The notes: generated from the letters alone by a model not told the origin. 64,000 bases of DNA from Sceloporus undulatus (GCF_019175285.1 NC_056529.1:21069853-21133852), one strand, 5' to 3'; counted from the stretch's first letter, positions 22,145-32,382 are shown. A program made the numbers and translations.

Positions 22145-22420
22145 CTTTCCTGGTTCTGTTCTGTATCATCCTCAGATCCCAGGGTCTCTGGGTAGCATCT
22201 CCAGAGCAAAAGGACCTACAGGAATGCAGAGGATCCCCATTGCCAGTAGTTCTCTTCTCGGTCCTGCTTTGGTGGAATGGATCTCTTGCCCTTGCCTCTC
22301 TCTTGCAGCATCCGTCTCCTTGCTGCTCTTTTTGCTCACTGCCAAAATAAAGCGGACTTCTCTCCGTCTGATGCAGCTCCATAATGGCAGGTTCACCAAT
22401 GAGAGGAGAAGCCCCTCTTT
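22145..22420 (-). other. Candidate noncoding 5' exon of TRHR2
   Basis: On the minus strand a strong donor, AAAG/GTAAGT, ends a fairly unique segment at 22145, about 2.9 kb upstream of the TRHR2 start codon and in the right orientation. A matching acceptor lies near 19250, just before the start codon. TRHR genes commonly have an untranslated first exon. The upstream boundary given here is a guess, and no TATA box or CpG island is evident. This is inference only. Confidence 0.25.
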
Positions 22421-22790
22421 GCCGCCTACCAGGGGTGGGATGGGGGGAGATGAAATAGCATCAGTTATAACCAGGGTTGTTTATGGCACAGGGAAGCTGA
22501 ATCAGGGGAGGAAAGGAGAAGAAGAAGAGTGAATCAAAGCAATGCCTTTGCTCTGAATCTCAGTTTTAACACACTCTAACTAGCCTGGAGCTATATTGAC
22601 AGCTGTCAGCTAGTGCTGATAGTAATGTTAAGTATGTGCTTCTCATCAAGCGCAAAATGACAGGTGGACCCACCACTTTTTTTTTGAGGGGTACATTATT
22701 TTTAGCCTTGCCTTCCTGATTTTGGGGTGCCCCTCGAAGGAGTCTCTTTTGGGGTCCCCTCCCAGTCTTATGGTTGTGATCCCTTGAAGG

Positions 22791-22975
22791 CAGTGGTGGC
22801 GAACCTATGGCATGCCTGCCAGAGGTGGCACTCAGAGCCTTCTCTGTGGGCGCACAGGCTGTCGCCCCAGCATAGAGTTTGCCAGAGTTCATTACTAGAA
22901 AGCCAGAGAGACATGGCACTTTGCAATTTGGGTTGCAGTTTGGGCACTCGGTCTGCAAAAGGTTCACCATCACTG
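22791..22975. mobile_element. hAT-like MITE
   Basis: Inverted ends CAGTGGTGGCGAACCTATGG and AAAAGGTTCACCATCACTG enclose AGAGGTGGCACTCAGAGCC and GTTTGGGCACTCGGTCTGC. It is flanked by CTTGAAGG and CTCTAAGG, a worn 8-bp target duplication. The element is 185 bp and noncoding. Confidence 0.8.
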
Positions 22976-23159
22976 CTCTAAGGCATCCCATTAGTCTCTG
23001 GGGTGCCTTAGAGCCCTCCTTCCTATACCCCAAATTTTTCCAAGAGGTTGGTCATCTCTGTTGCACAAAATCTAGTTTTCGGTGTTAGAGTGTGACCCCT
23101 CTTTGAATTCGTCTCAGGACCCTCAATTGTGCGGCTAAAGTTGCCAATGATAAACTTTA

Positions 23160-23447
23160 TGATGTAAAGGATCCGTGTTGGAATTCATTATGAACAGCAA
23201 AATGGTAAACTCAACAATATGCTTGGCCAAAAACCAAGAGGAGTGCGTTTAAAGAGGAGTAACCAAGCGGCCGTAATTCAAAAGCGAATATTTTGGGAAC
23301 GTGTCGCCGTGTTATAAATGAACTTTGCCTGGTTTTATTGCTTTTTTATTTGTGACTTGCTGTATTTTATTATTTCATAATAAAGGACATTGTTGGGTTT
23401 ACCCTTTTGCTGCTCATAATCAATTCCAACACGGACCCTTTACATCA
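23160..23447. mobile_element. Foldback element with 60-bp inverted repeats and TA target duplication
   Basis: The left arm (to 23218) and right arm (from 23389) are reverse complements with about five mismatches in 61 bases, both beginning TGATGTAAAGGRTCCGTG next to a TA. The loop is 170 bases and noncoding. The TA suggests the Tc1/mariner superfamily. Confidence 0.8.
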
Positions 23448-23529
23448 TATACATTAATATGTATTGATGTGTATTGTGTTAAATTGTTTTTATAGAATGT
23501 ACACCATTGGCAGGCTTGTTTTATTTTAT

Positions 23530-24015
23530 TCTACTCTAATAATAATAATAATAATAATAATAATGTTTTGAGCCTTCTGGAGGCGGTTTGAAGAAACAAC
23601 AGAAAACAGAAGTGAAAGAAATGAACGAGAAACAACCGCACAACTCCAGGGTTACCAATGGAAGTAGAAAATATAATACACAAGATAGAAGGGGAAAAGA
23701 AGAAGAAGAAGGACTTAGTAATAATCCATGAAAAGTAGAAAACCTATCAGTCTTTTCCTTGTCCTGTTGTAGGGATTGTAAATAGTAAGGAGAAACACAC
23801 AATTGTATATTTAAAAATTGTACATAAAAAACAGTTGTACCAAAAAAAAACTCTAGAAGAGGGTCACCAGAAGCCAGAGATAATAGTAATAATAATTATA
23901 ATAATGATTTTAATAATAATTTTTATTTGTGTTTCCTGCTTCTCCCATGGATCAAAGCGGGATTACATCATTAAAAATGCAATACTAATACAGATACGAA
24001 CTATAAAGTACTAAT
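23530..24015. mobile_element. L2-type LINE tails with AAT microsatellites
   Basis: Antisense tails start with (AAT)n at about 23538-23563 and again at 23880-23920 (AATAATTTTTATTTGTGTTT, CCTGCTTCTCCCATGGATCA). Between them is AG-rich sequence with nothing recognisable. Confidence 0.55.
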
Positions 24016-24147
24016 ACTGGATGGATTACAACATTCCTATTAGTGCCTAAAATGCCTCAAAGGCTGCCTCTTGTTGTTGTTCTGACTTATGGAGACCCTA
24101 AGGCAAACCTAGACAAGGTTTTCTTGGCAAGGTTTGTTCAAAGGGGG

Positions 24148-24311
24148 TTTCATAGAATCATAGAATCGTAGAGTTGGAAGAGACCCCAAGAAGGGCCCTG
24201 ATCCAGTCCAACCCCTTTATTCTGCCATGCAGGAAATCTCAATCAAAGCATCCCCATTGACAGATGGCCATCCAGCCTCTGTTTGAAGACCTCTAAGGAA
24301 GGAGTGTGTTC
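24148..24311 (-). mobile_element. CR1 LINE 3' end inside the SINE
   Basis: It begins with the CR1 terminus in antisense, CATAGAATCATAGAATCGTA, then GAGTTGGAAGAGACCCCAAG, CCATGCAGGAAATCTCAATC and CCATCCAGCCTCTGTTTGAA. Confidence 0.88.
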
Positions 24312-24360
24312 CACCTCTGAGGCTGAGAGAGTGTGACTTCTTGCCCACAATTGCCCAGTG

Positions 24361-24548
24361 CAGTGGTTCTCAACCTTCCTAATGCCAGGACCCTTTAATA
24401 CAGTTCCTCATGTTGTAGTGACCCCCAACCATACAATTATTTTCATTGCTACATGCAAATATGTGTTTTCCAATGGTCTTAGGCGACCCCTGTGAAAGGG
24501 TCATTCGACCCTCAAAGGGGTCCCGACCCACAGGTTGGGAACCACTGG
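24361..24548. mobile_element. SPIN-like hAT MITE with perfect 8-bp target duplication
   Basis: The ends CAGTGGTTCTCAACCTTCC and CACAGGTTGGGAACCACTG are inverted repeats. The interior (TTAATACAGTTCCTCATGTT, GTGACCCCCAACCATA, GGCGACCCCTGTGAAAGGGT) is the sequence I know from SPIN and the rodent URR1 MITEs. The flanks 24353-24360 and 24549-24556 are both GCCCAGTG. Confidence 0.88.
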
Positions 24549-24869
24549 CCCAGTGGATTTCCACGGCCAAAGCCGGGATTTGAACCCTGGTCTCCAGAGA
24601 CACAGCCTAATGACCAAACTGCTATGCGCCATGCTGACTCAAAGGCACATAATTGCAAGAGCATCTGGACTGTTCAACTTTGCATTTACTGTATTGTTGG
24701 ATTTGAGCTCCCTCTTGTGTTAGTTAATGTAAAGTAAGTCCTTTTACAAATATTTGAATCAATGTGTTGATCTCTAGGCTTAGAGATAAATAACCTTTTT
24801 TCCCCCTTCAATAAAAAGGTCTCCATAATATATACCACTGAACGTTTTATCAGTTTGGTGCATGCATTT

Positions 24870-25400
24870 GTTGCAATGTTTTCAGTCTCTTGAGCAGGAG
24901 TGCTGGCTCCATCCTCAATAGGACACCCTTCAAATACTTAAACAGGGCCATCATCATATCACCTCTTAGGCTTCTCTTCTCCAGGCTAAACATCCCCAGC
25001 TCCCTAAGTCTCTCCTCATTGGGCTTCATAGTTTCCAGATCCTTCATCATTTTGGTTGCTTTCCTTGGACATCATCCTTATTGAATTGTAGTCCCCAGAA
25101 CTGGACACAGTGTGAAGTCCAAGCCTTCATGGCCGGCATCCATAGTTTTTTGGGGCTCTGTGGCCATGTTCTAGAAGAGTTTATTCCTGATATTTCATCA
25201 GCATTTCTGGCCACAGATGCTGGTGAAACGTCAGGAATAAACTCTTCTAGAACACGGACACATAGCCCCAAAAACCCACAAATAACAACAACACTGGAAA
25301 CAATAATATTCCAGGTGAGGCCTGACCAAAGCAGAATAGAGTGGCACTATTACTTCCCTTGATCTTGACACTAGCCTAGAATCGCATTGGCTTTTTTAGC
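24870..25400 (-). mobile_element. CR1 LINE fragment split by a Penelope-like tail
   Basis: Antisense CR1 3' region: CTTAAACAGGGCCATCATCA, CTTCTCTTCTCCAGGCTAAA, CCCCAGAACTGGACACAGTG (to 25116), resuming near 25293 with ATATTCCAGGTGAGGCCTGA and CATTGGCTTTTTTAGCTGCC. Confidence 0.85.
25117..25292. mobile_element. Penelope-like tail in foldback arrangement (tentative)
   Basis: CATGTTCTAGAAGAGTTTAT at the left is mirrored by ATAAACTCTTCTAGAACACG at the right, about the centre CATTTCTGGCCACAGATGC. It contains GCCTTCATGGCCGGCATCC. Two pieces seem joined head to head inside CR1. Confidence 0.5.
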
Positions 25401-25487
25401 TGCCGCATCACTAAGGGCGAAAAAAAAGAAATGCATAGCTATAGGACAGAAGACACCTGGCTATGAAGGGGATCTAAGGGTCCAAAC

Positions 25488-25690
25488 ACAGGCCAAAATA
25501 AAGCTGCTTTGGATCACTTTAGGTATGCTGGTTAAATAATGCGTGCGTCCTAAGAGGCCAGAAGCCGTGCCAAAGCCATGCTCCAGTCCTAAGGATTGGA
25601 GTGCAACTTTGGCGCCACTTCTGGCCTCTTAAGATGCGTGTGTCATTTAAACAGCATGCCTCCATGCTTTATTTTGCCCTGTCTGTTCAG
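25488..25690. mobile_element. Foldback MITE family C
   Basis: GGCCAAAATAAAGCTGCTTT with inner GTCCTAAGAGGCCAGAAGCC is mirrored by GGCCTCTTAAGATGCGTGTG and CATGCTTTATTTTGCCCTGT. It is the same family as the better copy at 50794-51022. Confidence 0.75.
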
Positions 25691-25734
25691 GCCAAGAGTC
25701 CCAGTAAACCACAAGTTGAACATGAGGCAACAGT

Positions 25735-26117
25735 GTGATGTGGGTATGTTTAGCCTGGAGTATGAGATCCCTGTTTAACTATTTGAAGGGGTGTCTCATT
25801 GAGGAAGGAGCAAGCTTGTTTTCTGCTGCTGCAGAGAATAGGACATGGAGCAATGAATGCAAACTACAGCAAAAGAGATTCCAGCTCAGCATTAGGAGCA
25901 GCTTCCTGACAGTAAGAGTTGTTTGGCAATGGAAGATGCTGCCTCCTTCTTTGGATGTCTTTAAACAGAGGCTGGATGGCCATCTGTTGGGGATGCTTTG
26001 ATGGAGAGTTCCTGCATGGCAGAATAAAGGGGTTGGACTGGATCAGGGCCCTTTGGTCTCTCCTTCAATGCTATGATATTAAGCATTAAGATCCCTTCCA
26101 ACTCTATGATTCTGTGG
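25735..26117 (+). mobile_element. CR1 LINE 3' end
   Basis: ATGTTTAGCCTGGAGTATGA, CAAGCTTGTTTTCTGCTGCT, CAAACTACAGCAAAAGAGAT, AGGCTGGATGGCCATCTGTT, and the terminus CCAACTCTATGATTCTGTGG. Confidence 0.9.
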
Positions 26118-26119
26118 TT

Positions 26120-26395
26120 GTTCAGCATGTGGTCTATCAGAGGGAACCCTATAGAGTCACAGGGGCTAAGAATCAGGCCCTTTTCACTCATCCCTCCATA
26201 TTTGCAGCTTTGGTTATTAAAGGATTTGATTCATATGTCCTCTCTAGGAATCTCTAGGTCCTCCTCCAGGGCAACTCTATGGTCAACTGTCTTTAACTCA
26301 AAGTTGCACTGAAAGACCTAGAGCTTATTCCTAGAGAGGACACTCTCCTAAAAGGCCTTTGTAGCTCCTCCATTGCAGTTCTATGGCCTGTGTCT
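26120..26395. mobile_element. Tigger-like relic (tentative)
   Basis: It shares CCTCTCTAGGAATCTCTAGG, GTCCTCCTCCAGGGCAACTC and CACTGAAAGACCTAGAG with 42740-43028, where a Tigger-like end is visible. Confidence 0.45.
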
Positions 26396-26525
26396 GCCAT
26401 TGCCTTCCTCTGAGGCTGAGAGAGTGTGACTTCTTGCCCAAAGTCACCCATTGGCTTTCATGGCTAAGTTGGGATTCGAACCCAGGTCTCCCAGTGTCTT
26501 ATTTGAACAATGAAGCCACTAAATA
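26395..26525 (-). mobile_element. ACA-Sauria-type SINE, head half
   Basis: CATTGCCTTCCTCTGAGGCT, GAGAGAGTGTGACTTCTTGC, then GGATTCGAACCCAGGTCTCC and AATGAAGCCACTA. Confidence 0.8.
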
Positions 26526-26531
26526 AAGCTT

Positions 26532-26735
26532 AATAATAATAATAATAAAGCTTTATTTAAACAGCACTGTCTAATGCATACAATCGATTGAAGGCGAATA
26601 AAGTGAAAGGCCTGTCAGTGGGGTGCATTTTAGGCACAAACAATGGAAGTCAACACAGATTAAAAATGCAAAAGTAAATAAAATATTACAAACAAATGGG
26701 TTAAAATAAGCCTAGGGCAACAATAATGTCAAAAT
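26532..26735 (-). mobile_element. LINE-type tail with AAT run (tentative)
   Basis: (AAT)6 is followed by AAAGCTTTATTTAAACAGCA and CATACAATCGATTGAAGGCG, resembling antisense LINE 3' ends. A half of a family B MITE follows at about 26740-26865 (ATCCTGGGATCTATAGTTTG, GTGTCAAACCGGGTTATTCC). Confidence 0.4.
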
Positions 26736-27159
26736 AAATCCTGGGATCTATAGTTTGGTGAGATATTCAGCCTTCTCTATCACAACAAACCACAAATCCC
26801 TTGATTCCACAGCATCGGCTGTTTAAACCGGTGTCAAACCGGGTTATTCCCGCAGTGTGGATGAGCCAAGCGCTCCGCGCCCACTCCGCACGCACTCCGC
26901 ACATGCGCAGAAGGATTTTTTCAGGTTCTCGCCATCTGCTACCGAACGCGCATGCGCGCCCGGCGCCGCTCAACTCAATGCCTTTTTTTGCTTCCCAATC
27001 CTTACAGCGCCGTCCTAAACTCAAGCTCCCTCATTGGCTATAGAGGGCTTCTCCATCGACCTATCAGCTTCCACCCCCACAACGTGACCACGCCCCCTTT
27101 AGCCCGCCCTCATTTTTAGCCCTCGCTGGAGCCGCGCATGCGCACTCCGTCTCCTCCTG

Positions 27160-27310
27160 CTCTTCAGGAAGCCGTCGCCGTTGTCGCGCCCGGATGACGT
27201 CACGCCATGGCCGCCCTGCTTCGCCGCCGCCGCCGCCAGTAGAGGCCCCAGCCGCGCGCCGCCTCCCGCCGCCGCCTCCCCTCCCCCGGAACCCCCTCCC
27301 GCCCGGCCAG
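27160..27310 (+). other. ZC3H18: ZC3H18 noncoding exon 1 (5' UTR)
   Basis: A GC-rich segment ends in CCCGGCCAG/GTGAGG, a good donor at 27311, inside the CpG island. The start codon of the protein lies in exon 2, 14 bases after an acceptor, so a noncoding first exon is required and this is the obvious candidate. The 5' boundary is not determined by the sequence. Confidence 0.65.
27207..27242 (+). other. Upstream open reading frame in ZC3H18 5' UTR
   Basis: An ATG followed by G (context CACGCCATGG) opens an 11-codon frame, MAALLRRRRRQ, ending in TAG within the presumed first exon. The five Arg codons come from a CGC triplet run. If the transcript starts upstream of 27207 this frame could lower translation of the main protein. 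Whether it is transcribed is not known. Confidence 0.4.
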
Positions 27311-27574
27311 GTGAGGAGCGCGGAGGACGCCAAGGCGGTGAGGGGAAAAGGAAGGGTCCCTGAGGAGGGAGGGAGGGAGGCCGGCGCCGGTGGTTCCCTC
27401 GGAAGGGCCCTCCGGAGGGGGGGCGGGTGACGTCATCAGAGAGGAGGAGGGTGAGGAGTTGAGGCGCCCTGAGGAGGGAGGGGCCCTTCTAAGGTCAACC
27501 CAAAGGGACCTCCAGCCCAGACCCTGCCAGGGCCCAGGCTGCCCAGGCCATGCTGGGGGAGCAGCCCTTGGGGC

Positions 27575-28115
27575 AGACTGTGCAGGGATACATAGGGGCC
27601 CAGAGTCAAAAGAGAGACCCCCAAAGGCCGTCCAGTCCAGCCCCCCTTCTGCCATGCAAGGATACATAGGGGCCCAGAGTTGGAGGTAACCCACGAGACT
27701 GAGCCATCCAAGCCAAACCCCATTCTGCCGTGCAGGGATACATAGGGTCCTAGAGTCAAAAGAGACAGCCCCCCAAAGGCCATCCAGTCCAGCCCCCTTC
27801 TGTTGTGTAGGAATACATAGGATCCTAGAGTTGGAAAGGACCCCCAAAGGTTAGCCAATCCAAGCCCCATAATGCTGTGCAGGGATACATACGATCCTAG
27901 ATTTGGAGTTCACACACACACACACCCCCCAAGTCATCCAGACCAAACCCCCTTCTGCCATGCAGGAATACATAGGATCCTAGACTTGGAGGTGACCCCC
28001 AAGGGCCATCCAGTGCAACCCCCTTCTGCCATGCAGGAATGCATAGGATCCTATAGGGAAAAGAGACCTCCCCCCCCCCAAAAAAAGCCATCCAGTCCAA
28101 CCCCCTTCTTCTGCC
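27575..28115. repeat. Minisatellite built from a CR1 tail, about seven units of 72-83 bp
   Basis: Units begin near 27585, 27659, 27735, 27811, 27882, 27965 and 28035. Each has GGAATACATAGGATCCTAGA, a purine stretch, CCCCCAAAGGCCATCCAGTC and CCCCCTTCTGCCATGCA. The last unit runs directly into a CR1 copy, whose terminal segment the units match. Confidence 0.85.
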
Positions 28116-28490
28116 ATGCAGGAACTCGCAGTCAAAGCACCTGGGAGAGATGGCCATCCAGCCTCTGCTTAAAGACCTCCTAAGAAGGAGACTCCAACAC
28201 ACTCTGAGGGAAATGTGTCAAACAGCCCTTACTGTCAGGAAGTCCCTCCTAATGTTGAGGTGGAATCTCTTTTCCTGTAGTTTGCATCCATTCCTCCCGG
28301 TGCTATTCTCTGGAGCAGCAGAAAACAAGCTTGCTCCCTCCTCAATACAACATCCCTTCAGATACTTAAACAGGGCTATCATATCACCTCTTAACCAATT
28401 CTTCTCTATCTCTCTAAGATACCTCATAGGACATCATTTTCATACCTTTCACCATTTTGCCCATCCTCCTCTGAACATGTTCCACGTCAA
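28116..28490 (-). mobile_element. CR1 LINE 3' region
   Basis: GATGGCCATCCAGCCTCTGC, TGTCAGGAAGTCCCTCCTAA, GGAATCTCTTTTCCTGTAGT, CTTAAACAGGGCTATCATAT and TTTTGCCCATCCTCCTCTGA, all antisense CR1. Confidence 0.88.
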
Positions 28491-28892
28491 TTCCCATGGA
28501 AGGGTGAAGATGCCTTAAACACAGCTACAGCCTTGGGTCTGTCCAGCCAAGTAGCCGGTTAACCTGAAACTTTCTGTACTAGGGATCGAACCTGGGATCT
28601 CCTGTGTCTGTATGTTCAGCTGCTGATTAACAGCCCTTTTATTGTATTATGGCTGCTGCCTCCCACTGGTTTTATCTGCAGCCCATTGCTCTCTTTGGTT
28701 CTGTAAGACTGTCTGAAGTAGTTATCTGACCACCTGAAAGCTTTTGTAGATGAGGGTCTTCTCCAAGTACACTGTTATGGACAATATTTAGTGTTCCCCC
28801 TCTCCCCCATATAATAATTCTTCTGCCTGTTGTGGGTCCGACCGTTGGTCTCTTCAGTCCAGTTCTGCCTTCCTTATTTGATAACAGCTCTC

Positions 28893-29107
28893 CAGAGTCC
28901 AAATTACACTTAAGAAATAATCCAGTTCAAGACCACTTTGACTGCCCTGGCTCAGTCCTAGTGAATCCTGGGAATTGTAGTTTATTGTGGCACCAGAGCT
29001 CTCTGATAGAGAAGACTAAATGTCTTACAGTTTCCAGATTCCTGTAGTCACAAGACAGGGCAGTTAAAGAGGTCTCAAACTGGATTATTTCTGCAATGCA
29101 TTTTGGA
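28893..29107. mobile_element. Foldback MITE family B
   Basis: TCCAGTTCAAGACCACTTTG and ACTGCCCTGGCTCAGTCCTA, mirrored by CAGTTAAAGAGGTCTCAAAC and TGGATTATTTCTGCAATGCA. Confidence 0.8.
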
Positions 29108-29109
29108 CC

Positions 29110-31160
29110 CAGGTTCTCAGAAAGAAGGAGCCCTCTCCTTTCTCCACTAGTTGTGATCCTTTCAGTGGAGACAGCAGGGATTAAGCTTGTCGCTTTTTGC
29201 AAGTAACACAACCGTTCTTCTAGTGAGCTGTGGATTCATCTGGCAAGTCTTTGAATCTCCTTTTGGTTATTAGTCCATCCTGCTCAGCATTGCCTTTTCT
29301 GATTGGCAGGCACTCTTCACCATCTCATATGAATGTCTGGCTGTCACAGATCTTTTAACTGGAAGTGAAGAGTTGTGTTATACCGTGGGATTGACAGCCC
29401 CAAGGTGTAGTGCTGAACAGCTTTAAGGAGAATAGATAAATGAATAGAGGTTAGAGCCATCACTGGAGGCTAATAGTCAGGTTGGCTAGGTATGTCATCC
29501 CCAGGGTTGCAGAGTATATGCTTTATCCTTTGCAGGGAAATACAAGATGGATCTTTCATTTATCTCCTTCTGGCAGGCTTCCCTTTAGCAACTGACTGGC
29601 CACTGTTTATAGCAGAGGTGGACTAGATAGATCTTTGGTCTGATCCAGCATGGCTCTTTGCCAATTCTTATGAATCTAGATCCTTTTGTGTGTGATCTAC
29701 CATTCATTGACAGCCATGCTTTATGAAAAGCTCCCTTGTACTGAGTTGAACCATCTTGTGTCGGCCACTTATTGGTAGCCTCTGGAAGAGACATCTCTCC
29801 TGGCTCAGTTTCACATGATCCTTTCAATGAGAGATTAGTATTGAACTTCAATGACCATCCAGCCTCCTGCCATTGTCATCCTCTGAGGCCAAGTGTGTGT
29901 GACTTCCCCAAGGTCATCTAGTGGGTTTCCATGGTTGAGCCAGGATTTGAACCCTGGTCTTCCAGATGAGATCCATTGGTTTGTTTGGCATTAGGTAAGC
30001 ATTTTCTGCCCTCAGTCTGTCTCTTGGCTTGCTAATAGTGATCACCTGTGATGGATAAAAACAGGCTGCAGGTAAGGAAGATGCACTTCTTCAAAAGTGA
30101 ACACATTGCACTTAATGTTAAACAAGCCATGTCTAAGTATAAGGAAATACCAGTCTCCCGCTCCTAGACTGCTATCAATTTGGACAAGAGAAGAACATTT
30201 TCCTGTCCCTGAATATATTACCCAGTGACATCCTATTCATAAATTAAGGGAGCAGGTTTAATACCAGGCTATGCTGTTTGATAGTCCTTCTCCCTTATGA
30301 TGTAATTTCCCACTCATTGTGAGCCCTAAGAAAGAGAGGTCTATCAAAGTTTTAAAAAAGCACAATTTCCATGGAATTGATCAAGTTTCAAGGCTACCTG
30401 TTGCTCCTTCATAAGAGAGAAGGGATATTCTTACTTGGCCTGACAGCTCTTATTCTAAGAGAGCTTCCAGGCCAGTGTAGCTTACTGGCTGTCAGAATAA
30501 ATGGGAAACAAAATGTTTTCATTATGCAGTAGTTTTATTGATAAAATATACCCAGATTTTGCTGCACATGCTAAAAATTCTTACTTTGCAGAGTTTCTCA
30601 GCCTCTTTTCTGTTCTACCAAACTGTGTTTTTCTTTAAACCATCTGCAAGAGCTGTGCGTTTAACTCATCTTCTGTAAGCTTACAGGCTTTCACATTGTA
30701 AGCAAATTGCCACACTCTGCTCAGAAGAAATTAATATGTGATTTGGTTAAATAATTTAGAGATGCCATTTGAAAACAGCTAGTACTACAGTCTTTCTGAT
30801 TATGGATGTGTGTGATCTTTAGTTTGAGTAGTTTCTGAGTAGTTTCTGAATAGCTAACTTGTGGGCAGCTTACCCATGTTACCCTTTATTACCTAAAGCC
30901 AATGTTTACCAGAAGACAGAAGCATTTTTAAGCTCTGAAATATGAGTTACTTCAGTTGACATTTCAGTGAATTGTGCTGGAAATTTAAACCTGGCTCCAA
31001 AATGTCCTGTTTATTCCCATTAATTCTGAACAAATCCTGATGTGTTGTTTGGACATATTTATATGTGCTGTCATAGTGTGTGGAAGTTAAAGCGTTTTAA
31101 AGCTGGTGTTGTTTACTTAGCCATACATCCCCTGCAATAATCATTTATCACTCAGTGTTT
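29110..31160 (+). other. ZC3H18 intron 1; one partial SINE, otherwise nothing recognised
   Basis: An antisense SINE piece lies at about 29865-29970 (CATCCTCTGAGGCCAAGTGT, GTGGGTTTCCATGGTTGAGC). I see no exon or named repeat in the rest. Confidence 0.55.
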
Positions 31161-31166
31161 GTCACA

Positions 31167-31375
31167 TTGGTGGCTGACACACTGCAGAAATAAAGCAGTT
31201 TGACACCACTTTAACTTCCATGACTCAATGCTGTGGCATTCTGGGACTTCTAGGTTGTTGGTGCTCTGAAGGCTAAATATCTCACAAAACTACAAATCCC
31301 AGCACTTCATAGTATTGAGCCACGGCAGTTAAGTTGTGTCACTTTGCTTTACTTCTGCAGCGTGGCAGCAGCCTT
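31167..31375. mobile_element. Foldback MITE family B
   Basis: CACACTGCAGAAATAAAGCA and GTTTGACACCACTTTAACTT, mirrored by GCCACGGCAGTTAAGTTGTG and TTACTTCTGCAGCGTGG. Confidence 0.8.
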
Positions 31376-31379
31376 AGTG

Positions 31380-32382
31380 TTGGTCACTTTTCACCTTCTG
31401 TATATTTTCCAAACATACATGTTCATTCTGGCGACCAAATGAAGGAAGGAATTCTTCTATGGTCTAATAATACAGGCCACAGTTTGAGATAACTACAGAA
31501 TGCTTACTTCAAGACAAAAAATAGCAATGCATACAGAAGACTACTAAGCAGTAGGGAAAGATATTTAACCCTCTTAAGGGGCTAGTTGCCCATCTACCTC
31601 CAGTCTGCATATGAAAGCTAGGAAACCTATCACCAAATTACTGGTACCTTTCTTTTTCATTCCTTGCCTTGATCCCATTGTCTGTGTAAGTGGCATTATA
31701 GCTGCTTCCTTATGAGTCTCTGAAATGACTTTACTTTGGTTTCCCCAGTTTAGCAGAAGGAGTTTGGAAACCAGCTGCGTAACGTTACACACAACTGAGG
31801 GCATACAGTTCCTGGATAATGAACTTGAATCTTCTAGAGCTTTTAGCCATTAGAATGCCCCATGATCCTGTAATGATCTTGCAGTAATAGGGCAAACACC
31901 TTATCCTTCCTTGGTGTTTTGTTTTCCTTCAGAATATACTTGGTCGTTTCCCCCAAAGTCTGGCATTAGAAACCCAAGTTAAGGGCTGTATGTCACGATT
32001 TCACCTACTCTGCAATCTGAATAAAACTGAATGGTGTCCATATATTGGCTTCGCATGACATTCACAAGACAAAAGTTAGAGAATGGGATCTTATGCCACT
32101 AAGGATTAGGCTTTTATTTTTAAGTGTTACTTACCTGGGGTACTAGGTTGCTGTGTTGCACCATGTATCCTGAGTAGCTGATCACAGGGGGAATCCTGCT
32201 TTGAAAACTGAAGTCATAGCTGATGCTGTTAGACAGATCTGCCTATTTTCTCTTCCTCAGTTGTAAACCGAGCTTTCACGCTTACAGAGCATCTGCACCT
32301 GGCAGTTGTGAAATGCAGAAATGGTTGAGAAACTGGTTAAGATGTAGCCATGATCCTGTAGTTTTTGTTCCTCTCCATACAG
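31380..32382 (+). other. ZC3H18 intron 1, 3' part
   Basis: No further coding exon seen. The acceptor at 32371-32382 ends it. Confidence 0.6.

Larger units (their letters stand above)
24070..24620 (-). mobile_element. ACA-Sauria-type SINE hosting two insertions
   Basis: SINE pieces are 24070-24146 (TTCTGACTTATGGAGACCCT, AAGGTTTTCTTGGCAAGG), 24312-24360 (CCTCTGAGGCTGAGAGAGTG) and 24549-24620 (CAGTGGATTTCCACGGCCAA, TGAACCCTGGTCTCCAGAG). A CR1 end and a SPIN-like MITE occupy the gaps. Confidence 0.85.
26870..27480 (+). promoter_or_regulatory. CpG-island promoter of ZC3H18
   Basis: This is the only strongly CpG-dense stretch in the window. It contains two perfect NRF1-type palindromes GCGCATGCGC (26948-26957 and 27135-27144), a related CATGCGCAG (about 26902), an ATTGGC CCAAT box in reverse (about 27034), a CACGCCCCC Sp/KLF box (about 27089), two perfect CRE palindromes TGACGTCA (27195-27202 and 27428-27435) and a YY1-like CCATGGCCGCC (about 27206). 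There is no TATA box, as is typical of a housekeeping promoter. The donor GTGAGG at 27311 follows, so transcription probably starts between about 27050 and 27200. Confidence 0.85.

Noticed and set aside
27200-27870. Frames of 144 and 215 codons on the minus strand over the CpG island and CR1 array
   Set aside because: They arise from GC-rich sequence and the repeat units, with repeated peptide blocks matching the unit length.
27575-28115. CRISPR-like repeat array
   Set aside because: The units are contiguous without unique spacers, are CR1-derived and lie in a vertebrate genome.
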